Assembly (NCBI RefSeq): GCF_036090055.1
Contig: NZ_CP107970.1
Location: 2,854,501-2,918,500, forward strand
Direction of reading: 5' to 3'
Length of the DNA stretch: 64,000 nucleotides
Origin: Nocardioides sp. NBC_00368
Lineage (GTDB): Bacteria; Actinomycetota; Actinomycetes; Propionibacteriales; Nocardioidaceae
A model generated the notes under the pieces. It saw only the letters and a list, made by a program, of their open reading frames with translations, was not told where the DNA came from and searched no databases. The translations under genes were made by a program, and so were the position numbers. Shown in pieces: positions 24,256 through 33,098 of the stretch (positions are counted from its first letter, which is position 1; each line of letters begins with the position of its first letter).

Positions 24256-25032
24256 TCACCTGCCCAGGCGACGCTCCCGGTGGGCGTAGGCGCGCAGGGC
24301 CCGCAGGAAGTCCGTACGCCGGAAGTCGGGCCAGTAGGCCTCGCAGAAGTAGAACTCCGACTTCGCGCTCTGCCAGAGCAGGAACCCGCCCAGGCGCTGC
24401 TCCCCCGACGTACGGATCACCAGGTCGGGATCGGGCTGGCCCTTGGTGTAGAGGTGATCGGCGATGTGCTCGACGTCGATGATCTGGGCGAGCTCCTCCA
24501 GCGAGGTGCCGCGGCTGGCGTGCTCGTTGAGCAGGGCGCGTACGGCATCGGCGATCTCGCGGCGGCCGCCGTAGCCGACCGCGACGTTGACCAGCATCCC
24601 GTCGACGTCGCGCGTCGCCTCCTCGGCGGCCTTGAGCCGGTGGGCCAGCCAGTCGGGCAGCAGATCCAGCGCACCGACCGGGTGCAGCCGCCAGCGGCGG
24701 TCGTCGGCCAGCGAGTCGACCGCGTCGGCGATGATCTCGAGCAGCGGCGCGAGCTCCTCCGCCGGCCGGTTGAGGTTGTCGGTGGAGAGCAGCCACAGCG
24801 TGACCACCTCGATGCCGATCTCGTCGCACCAGGTCAGCAGCGGCTCGATGTTGGCCGCGCCGGCACGGTGGCCGTGGGCGGTCGACTGGCCGACCTCCTT
24901 GGCCCAGCGGCGGTTGCCGTCGAGCATCACCCCGACATGCTTGGGAAGCTTGGAGACGTCGAGCTTGCGCAGCATCCGCGCCTCGTAGGCGGGATACAGA
25001 ATTCGACGTACGCCGTCCTTCCAGTCTGCCAC
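24256..25032 (-). CDS. Isoprenyl transferase (cis-prenyltransferase, UppS/Z-FPP synthase family)
   Basis: A 258-residue enzyme that condenses isopentenyl diphosphate onto allylic diphosphates with cis geometry for polyprenyl-phosphate lipid carriers. The catalytic D38-G-N-R-R-W-A block lies in KHVGVMLDGNRRWAKE. The others are GHRAGAANIEPLLTWC, LWLLSTDNLNRP, VAVGYGGRREI and the C-terminal PDLVIRTSGEQRLGGFLLWQSA. The N-terminus ADWKDGVRRILYPAYEARM is typical of the actinobacterial short-chain Z-isoprenyl synthases, which are encoded next to a hemolysin III homologue in mycobacteria, as here. GTG start with no ribosome site; a TACCCT box six bases upstream suggests a leaderless mRNA. Confidence 0.94.
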   Translation of the reverse strand: MADWKDGVRRILYPAYEARMLRKLDVSKLPKHVGVMLDGNRRWAKEVGQSTAHGHRAGAANIEPLLTWCDEIGIEVVTLWLLSTDNLNRPAEELAPLLEIIADAVDSLADDRRWRLHPVGALDLLPDWLAHRLKAAEEATRDVDGMLVNVAVGYGGRREIADAVRALLNEHASRGTSLEELAQIIDVEHIADHLYTKGQPDPDLVIRTSGEQRLGGFLLWQSAKSEFYFCEAYWPDFRRTDFLRALRAYAHRERRLGR

Positions 25033-25038
25033 GGGAGA

Positions 25039-25111
25039 AGGGTATCGGCGCCGACTCCACATCACCCAGCGGGACGGGATTCACCTGATCTTCAGGGTGG
25101 GCGGATACGCT
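25039..25111. promoter_or_regulatory. Divergent leaderless-type promoters (isoprenyl transferase / hemolysin III)
   Basis: On the minus strand TACCCT (25044-25039) ends six bases before the GTG of the isoprenyl transferase. On the plus strand TACGCT (25106-25111) ends eight bases before the ATG of the hemolysin III gene. Neither gene has a ribosome site. The -10 boxes are therefore placed so that transcription starts at the start codon. Confidence 0.45.
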
Positions 25112-25119
25112 TGCGCCTC

Positions 25120-25860
25120 ATGAGCGAGATGACGGACGCGATGCGCCTCAAGGTCGGCACCATCACCGACTCGGTCTCCTCGACCGTTCACGAGGCCCTC
25201 CCGAAGCTCCGCGGCTGGATCCACCTGGCCAGCGCCCCGCTGACGCTCGCGGCCGGGATCGTGCTGATCGTGCTGGCGCCCTCGGGCGCGCCCCGGCTCG
25301 GCGCGGCGGTGTTCACGATGGCGGCGCTGCTGCTCTTCACCGTCTCCGCCGTCTACCACCGCGGCAACGCGATGGGCAGGTGGAACGCCCGCGCCCACAC
25401 CATCCTGAAGCGCTGGGACCACGCCAACATCATGCTGATGATCGCGGGCTCCTACACGCCGTTCTCGCTGCTGCTGCTCGAGGGGACCACCCAGATCGTG
25501 CTGCTCTCGGTGGTCTGGACCGGAGCCATCCTGGGCGTCTTCTTCCGGGTGTTCTGGCCCGAGGCCCCGCGCTGGCTGTACGTCCCGAACTACATCGCGC
25601 TCGGCTGGGCCGCGATCTTCTTCATCCCGTCCTTCTTCACCGGCGCCGTCGCCCTCGGTGTCGGCATCGGCATCGCCACCTTCACGCTGATCTGCGTCGG
25701 CGGCGCGCTCTACACCGCGGGCGGCGTGATCTACGGCTTCAAGCGGCCCAACCCGTGGCCGCAGTGGTTCGGCTTCCACGAGGTCTTCCACACCTTCACG
25801 ATCCTGGCGTTCATCGTCCACTACACGGGCGTCTCGCTGGCGACGTACTCGCTGCGCTGA
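25120..25860 (+). CDS. Hemolysin III / PAQR-family membrane protein
   Basis: A 246-residue protein with seven predicted membrane helices. The zinc-binding His pattern of the PAQR/CREST superfamily is visible: SAVYHRGN early, RWDHANIMLMIAGSYTPF in the middle and FHEVFHTFTILAFIVHYTGV at the end. Family members are linked to membrane homeostasis; cytolytic activity is historical and not implied. It pairs divergently with the isoprenyl transferase. The last 40 bp overlap the convergent transporter gene. Confidence 0.93.
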   Translation: MSEMTDAMRLKVGTITDSVSSTVHEALPKLRGWIHLASAPLTLAAGIVLIVLAPSGAPRLGAAVFTMAALLLFTVSAVYHRGNAMGRWNARAHTILKRWDHANIMLMIAGSYTPFSLLLLEGTTQIVLLSVVWTGAILGVFFRVFWPEAPRWLYVPNYIALGWAAIFFIPSFFTGAVALGVGIGIATFTLICVGGALYTAGGVIYGFKRPNPWPQWFGFHEVFHTFTILAFIVHYTGVSLATYSLR

Positions 25861-27086
25861 GGCTCGACCCGGGCCCGTGCCGCGGCCGCCTGCCGAGCCA
25901 GCACCGCGGTGAGGATCCCGGTGATCGCGAAGATCGCACCGAGCACCATCCACCCACCGGTGCCGTGGTCGATCGCCGTGGCGGTCACGACCAGCGGCGC
26001 GAGCATGTGGGCGAGCGCGTAGCCCATCTGGCTCACGCCCTGGTAGGCGCCGGCCCTTTCCTGGTCGGCGAGCTCGAAGGCCAGCCCCCAACTGCCCGCC
26101 TCGCCACGGGTCTCGGCGGCCGAGGAGGCGATCGCGGCCGCGAGCAGAAGCGCGGTGGCGACCACGGGGCCGGCGTAGGCCGCCGCGGCGAAGAGGCCGC
26201 ACGCGCCCAGCAGCAGGAAGCCGGCACCCCGCACCGCCCGTCCCGCCGTGGCGATGTCGTGGGTGCCGCGCGAGGCCCGCACCTGGAAGAGCGCGACGTA
26301 GACGGTGTTCACCACGAGGAGCACGGAGACCAGGACGGTCGGTGCGTCGGTGTGGTCGGCCACCCACAGCGGCACCCCGATCGAGGTCACCCCGAAGTGG
26401 ATCGCCATCACCCCGCTGAGCACGGTCACGGTCACATAGGTGCGATCGCGCAGCGGCGAGGGACCCTTGGCCGCCGTGGGTCCGGAGCCGGCATCCATCG
26501 TCTCGCCCAGCCCGGCGACCCGGCGCCTGAGCCCGACGAGCGGCACCGCGGCGACCGTCGTGAGCACGCCGACGAGCACCATCGTGGCGCGATAGGCCGC
26601 CCCGGTGTCCACGGCCAGCGCCACCGCTGCGAGCAGCGTCCCGACCCCGATCATCACGTTCATCACCACGCGCAGCCGGGCGCGTACGGCCACCCGCTCG
26701 GGACCGTCGAACCAGCGCGCGACCAGCGTCGACTGCGCGCTCGACTGGAAGCCACGCGAGGCCGAGACCCAGGTCGCGACCAGCACGAACGCAACCACGT
26801 CCCGGGCCAGGGCGTAGGCCAGCAGAGCGATGCCGTAGCTCGTCATCGACACCAGCTGCACCCGGTCGGCACCCCATCGGTCGCTGAGCCGCCCACCTGC
26901 GTACGTGGCCACGACGCCGACCGCGCCGGCAACGGTCAGGCCGATACCGACGGTGACCGCCGAGAGCCCGATCGTGCGGGTGAAGTAGAGCGCGCTGACC
27001 GCGAAGAACATGCCGCGGGCGAGCGAGAGAGCGGCGACGGCTCCGACGAGCGGACGCTCGACCGGATCGCTGGGAGGTCGGATCAT
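25821..27086 (-). CDS. Major facilitator superfamily transporter
   Basis: A 421-residue protein with about 12 hydrophobic helices. The cytoplasmic loop after helix 2 reads AGGRLSDRWGADRVQL, the MFS motif A (GxLsDrxGrr). A charged loop near residues 195-235 (RRRVAGLGETMDAGSGP) separates the two six-helix halves. Probably a drug or metabolite exporter; substrate not predictable. It is divergent from a wHTH regulator 56 bp away, a common exporter-regulator layout. Its 3' end overlaps the hemolysin III gene by 40 bp. Confidence 0.9.
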   Translation of the reverse strand: MIRPPSDPVERPLVGAVAALSLARGMFFAVSALYFTRTIGLSAVTVGIGLTVAGAVGVVATYAGGRLSDRWGADRVQLVSMTSYGIALLAYALARDVVAFVLVATWVSASRGFQSSAQSTLVARWFDGPERVAVRARLRVVMNVMIGVGTLLAAVALAVDTGAAYRATMVLVGVLTTVAAVPLVGLRRRVAGLGETMDAGSGPTAAKGPSPLRDRTYVTVTVLSGVMAIHFGVTSIGVPLWVADHTDAPTVLVSVLLVVNTVYVALFQVRASRGTHDIATAGRAVRGAGFLLLGACGLFAAAAYAGPVVATALLLAAAIASSAAETRGEAGSWGLAFELADQERAGAYQGVSQMGYALAHMLAPLVVTATAIDHGTGGWMVLGAIFAITGILTAVLARQAAAARARVEPQRSEYVASETPV

Positions 27087-27109
27087 GGCCCAGTTCTCGC
27101 ACCCGGCGT

Positions 27110-27134
27110 CCGTGGAACGTTAACGATGTAGCGT
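27110..27134. promoter_or_regulatory. Divergent promoter and short palindrome, transporter / regulator
   Basis: The 56-bp gap contains CGTTAACG, a perfect 8-bp palindrome, followed by TAGCGT (27129-27134), a -10-like box ending eight bases before the regulator ATG. The short spacing means one bound regulator could affect both genes. Confidence 0.4.
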
Positions 27135-27142
27135 ATTGCTTC

Positions 27143-28105
27143 ATGATCAGGTACGAGCTGGCCGGTCCCGACCTGAGCGAGGTCAGGTTCGCCATCTCGC
27201 CGCTCAACGAGCTGACCCTCTCGCTGCGCGCGCTGCGTGACGCCGGCCGGTTCCCGCTCCACCTGCCCTGGCTCCGCTCCGTCGGCACCGCCGACCTGGA
27301 CCGCGAGACCCTCCTCGCGCTGACCAACGACAGGCTCTGGACCCCGGACTTCCTCAACCCCCGGCCGCGCACCCCGCTGGCCCGGCTCGAGGACGAGCTC
27401 GAGGTGGTCGCGGCGACCCCACCGGAGCGGGTACGCGCCGACCTCGCCGCGGTCCACTTCGACGGCGGCCCGCCCGCGATCCTCGCCGGGCGCCCGCAGG
27501 AGGTGCTGCACCGCGTCCTCACCGCTCTCCGCGGCTACTGGGACGCCTGCTTCGAGCCGCACTGGCAGCGGATGCGCGCGGTGCTGGAGGCCGACATCGT
27601 CTACCGCGGGCGCACGATCGTCCACTCCGGCATGGCCGCGATGTTCGCCGACATCTCACCCCGGGTCTCCCTGGCCGACGACATCCTCTCGATCCGGCTC
27701 ACCACCTCGAAGGTCGACTACCGGCGTACGACCGCGGGCGTCGGCCTCACCGTGGTCCCCACCCTGTTCACCCGCAACCCGTCCACGCCGATCTCGCCGG
27801 AGGAGCCGCCGGTCATGTTCTACCCGGCGCGCGGCCTCGGCAACCTCTGGACGACCGACCGGCCGCAGGCGCCGGGGGCGCTGCGCGACCTCATCGGCGA
27901 GACTCGCTCCGGGCTCCTCACCCTGCTGGAGGCGCCGGCGTCCTCGACCGAGCTGGCCGTACGCCTCGGGGTCACCACCACGGCCGTCAACCAGCACCTC
28001 CGTGCGATGCGCGCGGCCGGGCTCCTGACCTCGGCCCGCCATGGCCGCTCGGTCCTCTACCTCCGCTCGGACCTCGGCGATCGTTTCGTCCACGCAGCGA
28101 CATGA
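27143..28105 (+). CDS. ArsR-like winged-helix regulator with DUF5937-type N-terminal domain
   Basis: A 320-residue regulator. The N-terminal ~240 residues match the actinobacterial DUF5937 domain (YELAGPDLSEVRFAISPLNE at the very start). The C-terminal ~65 residues are an ArsR-type winged helix: LLTLLEAPASSTELAVRLG, then VNQHLRAMRAAGLLTSARHG and VLYLRSDLG. It is divergent from the MFS transporter and is its likely regulator. No metal-binding Cys cluster is seen, so the signal is probably organic. A leaderless start is likely. A terminator hairpin follows directly after the stop. Confidence 0.87.
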   Translation: MIRYELAGPDLSEVRFAISPLNELTLSLRALRDAGRFPLHLPWLRSVGTADLDRETLLALTNDRLWTPDFLNPRPRTPLARLEDELEVVAATPPERVRADLAAVHFDGGPPAILAGRPQEVLHRVLTALRGYWDACFEPHWQRMRAVLEADIVYRGRTIVHSGMAAMFADISPRVSLADDILSIRLTTSKVDYRRTTAGVGLTVVPTLFTRNPSTPISPEEPPVMFYPARGLGNLWTTDRPQAPGALRDLIGETRSGLLTLLEAPASSTELAVRLGVTTTAVNQHLRAMRAAGLLTSARHGRSVLYLRSDLGDRFVHAAT

Positions 28106-28108
28106 AAG

Positions 28109-28137
28109 GGGGCGCGCGGCCACCGGCCGCGCGCCCC
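28109..28137. terminator. Bidirectional hairpin terminator
   Basis: Perfect 13-bp GC arms (GGGGCGCGCGGCC with GGCCGCGCGCCCC) and a 3-nt loop, flanked by AAAG on the left and TTCT on the right. It lies between the regulator stop and the stop of the convergent amino-acid permease and can serve both. Confidence 0.85.
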
Positions 28138-28155
28138 TTCTCGCTCCCGGGAGCC

Positions 28156-29655
28156 TCACATGTGCAGAGGCTCGACGACGGTGTCGTCGCCGCCCTTGCC
28201 CACCCGCGAGTTGCGGTAGCTGTAGAGGAAGTAGATCGCGAAGCCGATCGCCATCCACACCAGGAACCGCAGCCAGGTCTCGATGCTCAGGTTGAGGGTC
28301 AGGTAGATGCAGATCAGCGCCGCCACGATCGGCAGCACCGGGTTGAACGGCACCTGGAACGAGCGCGGCAGGTCGGGGCGACGCTTGCGCAGGACCGGCA
28401 CCGCGATCGAGACCAGGGCGAAGGCGGTCAGGGTGCCGATGTTGACCATCTCCTCCAGCCGGCCGACCGGGGTGAAGGTCGCGACGAGCGCGACGACGGC
28501 ACCGACGATGAACGTGAGCCGGAGCGGCGTACCGGTCTTCGGGTTCACGTGCGCGAGCCTCACCGGGAGGAGCCCGTCGCGGCTCATCGCGAAGAGCACC
28601 CGGACGGCGCCGATGATCAGCGTCATCACGACCGTGGTCAGACCTGCGACCGCGCCCGCCGAGATCAGGGTGGCGAAGCCGCCCTGCCCGACATCACGGA
28701 ACGCCGTGGCCAGCGCAGCGCTGGTGTCGATCTCGTCGTACTTCACCATGCCGGTGATGACCAGCGCGACGGCGACGTAGAGGATCGTGCAGATCACCAA
28801 CGACCCGATGATGCCGCGCGGCAGGTCACGCTGCGGGTTCTTGGCCTCCTCGGCGGTGGTGGCGACGACGTCGAAGCCGATGTAGGCGAAGAAGACCACG
28901 GAGGCGGCCGAGACGATACCGAGGACGCCGAAGGTCTGCGGCTCGAGACCGAACGCCCACTGGATCAGGGGCTGGTGGATGCCCTCGGACTCGACGCCGC
29001 CGGCACGCTCGGGGATGAACGGGTCGTAGTTGGCACCGGAGACGTAGAACAGCCCGGCGATGATGACGAAGAAGACGACGAAGAGCTTGATCGCGACGAG
29101 CACGAGGTTGACGCGCAACGACTCCTTGATGCCGATGGCGATCAGGCCGACGAGTGCGACGACCAGCAGCAGCGCAGCCAGGTTGAAGTCGCCGAAAGCC
29201 GGCTCGGCCTGCGGACCGAGGTGGGCCGGCCAGGTGATGCCGATCTCGGCCAGGAAGGTGACGAAGTAGGCGCTCCAGCCCTGGGCGACCACGGACGCCG
29301 CCAGGACCATCTCCAGGATCAGGTCCCAGCCGACGATCCACGCGAGCATCTCTCCGAGGGTGGCGTAGGAGAAGGTGTACGCCGACCCGGACACCGGCAC
29401 CGCCGAGGCGAACTCCGCGTAGCAGAGCGCCGCCAGGCCACAACAGATCGCGGCGATGACGAAGGAGAAGACCACACCCGGGCCGGCGTACTGGGCCGCG
29501 GCCCGGCCGGTCAGGGTGAAGATCCCCGCTCCGATGATCACGCCGATCCCGAAGACCGTCAGGTCAACCGCGGTGAGCCGCTTTTTGAGCTGGAACTCCG
29601 GGGTTTCGGCATCGGCAAGGGACTGCTCGATGGACTTGGTGCGCCAAACAGACAT
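28156..29655 (-). CDS. APC-superfamily amino-acid permease (cationic amino-acid transporter type)
   Basis: A 499-residue permease with about 12 membrane helices. The N-terminus KKRLTAVDLTVFGIGVIIGAGIFTLTG holds the helix-1 GIGxxIGAGIF motif that binds the amino-acid backbone. FFAYIGFDVVATTAEEAKNPQRDLPRGI is the helix-6/loop block typical of the CAT/YfnA group. Start at MSVWRTKSIE, since the ORF upstream adds only four unconserved residues. Substrate probably cationic or broad neutral amino acids. Confidence 0.93.
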   Translation of the reverse strand: MSVWRTKSIEQSLADAETPEFQLKKRLTAVDLTVFGIGVIIGAGIFTLTGRAAAQYAGPGVVFSFVIAAICCGLAALCYAEFASAVPVSGSAYTFSYATLGEMLAWIVGWDLILEMVLAASVVAQGWSAYFVTFLAEIGITWPAHLGPQAEPAFGDFNLAALLLVVALVGLIAIGIKESLRVNLVLVAIKLFVVFFVIIAGLFYVSGANYDPFIPERAGGVESEGIHQPLIQWAFGLEPQTFGVLGIVSAASVVFFAYIGFDVVATTAEEAKNPQRDLPRGIIGSLVICTILYVAVALVITGMVKYDEIDTSAALATAFRDVGQGGFATLISAGAVAGLTTVVMTLIIGAVRVLFAMSRDGLLPVRLAHVNPKTGTPLRLTFIVGAVVALVATFTPVGRLEEMVNIGTLTAFALVSIAVPVLRKRRPDLPRSFQVPFNPVLPIVAALICIYLTLNLSIETWLRFLVWMAIGFAIYFLYSYRNSRVGKGGDDTVVEPLHM

Positions 29656-29709
29656 GAGGGATAGCAAACCATCTCGTCAGGTGGACTCGACGGGGTGGGG
29701 TGCGGGCCG

Positions 29710-31380
29710 TCACATCTGGCATCGGAAGCTGCTCGCTTCAGAGGCGGGCCCGCCGACGTACGTCGGCCAGGTGGGCCACTCGCACAGCGGCCGCGTGCGG
29801 TTCGCCCCGGCGTTGCCGTCGGCGACCACCTGCTTCCCACCGGGCGCGACGCCCTTCTCGGCCCACTTCTCCAGCGCCGTGAGGGAGTCGTACGAGGCGG
29901 AGTAGGCGACCGGGGCGAAGTTGGCGTGGTTGGCGCCGGGCACCAGGTAGAAGCGCGAGAACCCCTCGGTGGCCCGCTTGCCCATCACGCGCTGCACCCG
30001 CTGGTAGTAGTCGATCGTGGAGCGGTGGCTGACCAACTCGTCGGCGGCACCGTGGACCAGGATCAGCCTGCCGCCGGAGCGGGCGAAGGGGCGTAGGTCG
30101 GCATCGTTGACGTCCTGGAGCGCGGTCAGCTCGCTGATCCGGCGCTGCCACGCCCCAGGAGCGGCCGGGTCGATCGCGAAGGGGCTGATCTGCGGGTCGC
30201 GGGCGACGAAGTACTTGGCCCACTGGTTCCAGAACTGCATGCCGTAGCCGGCGGTGACGGGCATCGGGTCGGCCGGCGCGGTGGTGCCGAAGCCGAGGAT
30301 CGGGGTGGACATCCGCGCCCCGGACAACACCGGGAAACCGGGGTAGCCCCACTCCCCGCTCGCGACCCGGTAGGGCAGCCGCCAGCTGCTGTCGGCGGCC
30401 ACGACCGCATCGACCTGCTCGCGCGAGAGGCAGGTGGCGCCGGGCGCTTCACCCTCGCCGCACAGCAGCGTCTCCGGGTCGAAGTCACAGCCGGCCTCGT
30501 CGGAGACGACGCCGTCCTCGAGCCCGTCGCCGCCGTCGCAGGCGGCGAGGACCTGCTGCGCGACCAGGTCCTGCTGAGCCTTCGAAGGGAACGCGCCGGG
30601 CTTGCCGAACTCGTGGGTGATCCGGCCGAAGAAGAGGTCGAGGGTGGCGGCGTTCCAGGCGGGATAGGCCGAGATCACGCCGTCGAAGTCGCGCGGCCAG
30701 CGCTGCGCGACGGCGAGCGCCTCGCGCCCACCGGTCGAGCCACCGGCGAAGTAGGTCGTGCCGGGTCCGCGGCCGAAGGCCTTGGCTATGACGAACCCGG
30801 CGGTGTCGTGCACCTTCTTGAGCGCGTCCCCGGAGAAGTTGCGCAGCGCCTCGTCGTTCTGGCCGAACCAGCCGTCGAGGCTGGCGATCGGGTGACGGGT
30901 GGTGTCGGCCTGGTGGCCGGAGTCGCTGGCGTAGGTCGCGTAGCCGCGTCCGAGCGGGGTGCGCTGGTCGACCGGGCCGAAGGGCACGTTCTGGGCGAGG
31001 TTGGGGACGGTGCCGTTGTAGCCGCCACCGCCGAACATCATCGACCTGCCGTTCCAGCCCTCGGGCAGCGCCAGACCCATCCGGATGTCGGGCGCGGCGG
31101 GGTCGACCGCGTGGATCTCGATGTCCGCTCGGCAGTAGGCCGGGATCGCGGTCGGGCCGGTCCCGGAGGCCGGCATCGAGGTCGCCGCGGTGACCTCGGC
31201 CCCGGTGGTCGGCAGGCCGATGCGGTGCTCTGGGATCCTCAGGCCGACCAGTGACTGGCAGTCGGTGGTGCTCGTCGACGGCACGGCGCTGGCGGGCACC
31301 TGGCCGACGACCAGGGCCGCCGCGGCGAGAGCCAGCGACGAGCCGACGGTCAGGAATCTGCGTACGAGGGTGCGGGGCAT
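29710..31380 (-). CDS. Secreted tannase / feruloyl-esterase family hydrolase
   Basis: A 556-residue secreted alpha/beta-hydrolase. The signal peptide covers about residues 1-32, ending PASAVPS. The nucleophile elbow is GGSTGGREA with Ser215. The acid and base lie in LVHGAADELVSH and VPGANHANFAP. Paired Cys residues (for example in TTDCQSL and PLCEWP) fit the disulfides of this family. Members hydrolyse gallate or ferulate esters of plant material; which one cannot be told here. In context it could support plant-polymer use together with the glycosidase locus. Confidence 0.92.
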   Translation of the reverse strand: MPRTLVRRFLTVGSSLALAAAALVVGQVPASAVPSTSTTDCQSLVGLRIPEHRIGLPTTGAEVTAATSMPASGTGPTAIPAYCRADIEIHAVDPAAPDIRMGLALPEGWNGRSMMFGGGGYNGTVPNLAQNVPFGPVDQRTPLGRGYATYASDSGHQADTTRHPIASLDGWFGQNDEALRNFSGDALKKVHDTAGFVIAKAFGRGPGTTYFAGGSTGGREALAVAQRWPRDFDGVISAYPAWNAATLDLFFGRITHEFGKPGAFPSKAQQDLVAQQVLAACDGGDGLEDGVVSDEAGCDFDPETLLCGEGEAPGATCLSREQVDAVVAADSSWRLPYRVASGEWGYPGFPVLSGARMSTPILGFGTTAPADPMPVTAGYGMQFWNQWAKYFVARDPQISPFAIDPAAPGAWQRRISELTALQDVNDADLRPFARSGGRLILVHGAADELVSHRSTIDYYQRVQRVMGKRATEGFSRFYLVPGANHANFAPVAYSASYDSLTALEKWAEKGVAPGGKQVVADGNAGANRTRPLCEWPTWPTYVGGPASEASSFRCQM

Positions 31381-31556
31381 GGCTCAAGGATCGCGACGCG
31401 GTGTGACCCGCGCCATGTGGACCGCGCACACAACTCTGCGGCCGAAGATGTGGCCGATCACGGGCCGCGCCTCGACGAGCCGTCATGGCTGTGAGCCACA
31501 CACCTGGCGGGTCCAGTGTGTCCCGAACCCCTATGGCGTACGTCTCACCACTTCCC

Positions 31557-31562
31557 TAGCGT
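31557..31562 (+). promoter_or_regulatory. -10 box TAGCGT of a leaderless promoter for the ABC importer operon
   Basis: TAGCGT ends seven bases before the GTG start of the first ATPase gene, with no ribosome site between. Same arrangement as at 12751, 25106 and 27129. Confidence 0.45.
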
Positions 31563-31569
31563 CGCCCCT

Positions 31570-32343
31570 GTGACGAGCACCACACCCACCCAGGACTGGG
31601 CTCTGCGGACCGAGGGCCTCACCAAGGACTTCCGCGGCTTCCGTGCGGTCAGCTCTGTCGACCTCGAGGTCGCCGAGGGCACCGTACACGCGCTCGTCGG
31701 CCCCAACGGCGCCGGCAAGACCACCCTGTTCAACCTGCTGACCGGGTTCCTCAAGCCGACCAGCGGGCGGATCACGGTCTTCGGTGACGACGTCACCGGG
31801 ATGGCACCGGAGCGGATCACCCGTCACGGGGTGGCCCGCTCCTTCCAGATCACCAGCCTCTTCGAGAACCTCACTCCGCGCGAGCACGTCGAGATCGCGC
31901 TCCAGGGGCTCACCAACCAGGGCCTGAAGTTCTGGCGCTCTGAGAAGCTGCTGGCGCGGCGCCGTGAGGAGGTCGACCGGCTCCTGGCCGAGGTCGGGCT
32001 GACCGAGCTGGCCGACCGGCCGACGGGGCTGATGGCCTACGGCCAGAAGCGGGCGCTGGAGCTCGCACTCGTGCTCGCCGTCGAGCCGAAGCTGCTCCTG
32101 CTCGACGAGCCGACGGCCGGGATGGGCATCGAGGACGTCGACCGCACCATCGAGCTCGTCCGGCGCATCGCCGCCGGCCGCACGGTCGTCTTCGTCGACC
32201 ACAACATGCACGTCGTCGGCCAGCTGGCCGACCGGGTCACCGTCCTGCAGCAGGGCTCGGTGCTCGCCGAGGGGCCTTACGACGAGGTCCGCGCGGATGC
32301 CCGCGTCATCACCGCCTACCTCGGGGAGGCCCACAGTGCTTGA
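31570..32343 (+). CDS. ABC transporter ATPase, LivG type
   Basis: A 257-residue ATPase of the hydrophobic-amino-acid (HAAT) importer family. Walker A is G44-P-N-G-A-G-K-T51; Walker B is LLLLDEPTAGM; the H-loop is FVDHNMHVV. The VARSFQITSLFENLT Q-loop stretch is typical of LivG. The signature is degenerate (LMAYGQKRALEL instead of LSGGQ), a common feature of LivG. GTG start, apparently leaderless. The stop overlaps the next ATPase start (TGATG). Confidence 0.94.
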   Translation: MTSTTPTQDWALRTEGLTKDFRGFRAVSSVDLEVAEGTVHALVGPNGAGKTTLFNLLTGFLKPTSGRITVFGDDVTGMAPERITRHGVARSFQITSLFENLTPREHVEIALQGLTNQGLKFWRSEKLLARRREEVDRLLAEVGLTELADRPTGLMAYGQKRALELALVLAVEPKLLLLDEPTAGMGIEDVDRTIELVRRIAAGRTVVFVDHNMHVVGQLADRVTVLQQGSVLAEGPYDEVRADARVITAYLGEAHSA

Positions 32344-33047
32344 TGGAGGTCCCTGTGCTTGAGATCGAGAACCTGAGTGCCTGGTACGGCGAGGCGCAGG
32401 CGCTGCGCGAGGCCACCCTGAGCGTGGAGGCGGGCGAGGTCGTCACCCTGGTCGGCCGCAACGGCGCCGGCAAGACCACGCTGGTCCGCTGTCTGATGGG
32501 CCTGCACAGGCACCTGACCGGATCGGTCCGGCTCGACGGTCGCGACATCACCTCGCGGCCCGCGCACAAGCGGGCCCGCGCCGGGCTCGGCTGGGTGCAG
32601 GACGACCGCGGCATCTTCGCCAACCTGAGCGTGGAGGAGAACCTCCTGCTGCCGCCGCGCGTCTCCGGCTCGGCGTGGACGCTGGAGCAGGTCTACGACG
32701 CCTTCCCGGCTCTCGGCAGCCGCCGGCGAGCGGGCGGCACCATCCTCTCGGGCGGTGAGCAGCAGATGCTCGCCGTCGCCAGGGTGCTCCGCACCGGCGC
32801 CCGGGTGCTCCTGCTCGACGAGCCCTCCGAGGGGCTCGCCCCCGTCATCGTCGCCCAGATCGGCGACATCGTGCGGACCGCGAAGCAGTCCGGGATCGGC
32901 GTGCTCCTGATCGAGCAGAACGTACGTTTCGCCGCCACCGTCGCCGACCGCCACTACCTGCTCGCCCAGGGCCGCCTGGTCGAGAGCCTCGACAACGACG
33001 AGTTCGTCGAACGTCAGGACGAACTGCTCGAACACCTCGGGATCTGA
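32343..33047 (+). CDS. ABC transporter ATPase, LivF type
   Basis: A 234-residue second ATPase. Walker A is G38-R-N-G-A-G-K-T45; the signature ILSGGEQQML is intact; Walker B is VLLLDEPSEGLAP; the H-loop is LLIEQNVRF. LGWVQDDRGIFANLSVEENL is the LivF-type Q-loop block. It overlaps the LivG-type gene by one base, so the two half-transporter ATPases are co-translated in equal amounts. Confidence 0.95.
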   Translation: MEVPVLEIENLSAWYGEAQALREATLSVEAGEVVTLVGRNGAGKTTLVRCLMGLHRHLTGSVRLDGRDITSRPAHKRARAGLGWVQDDRGIFANLSVEENLLLPPRVSGSAWTLEQVYDAFPALGSRRRAGGTILSGGEQQMLAVARVLRTGARVLLLDEPSEGLAPVIVAQIGDIVRTAKQSGIGVLLIEQNVRFAATVADRHYLLAQGRLVESLDNDEFVERQDELLEHLGI

Positions 33048-33098
33048 CGTACCGCCCACAGCACAGCGCAGTCCCAACCCCCCACGAGGAGAGACACG

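Noticed and set aside
28102..29664. 520-codon plus-strand frame across the amino-acid permease
   Set aside because: Antisense shadow; the permease frame has clear membrane helices and motifs.
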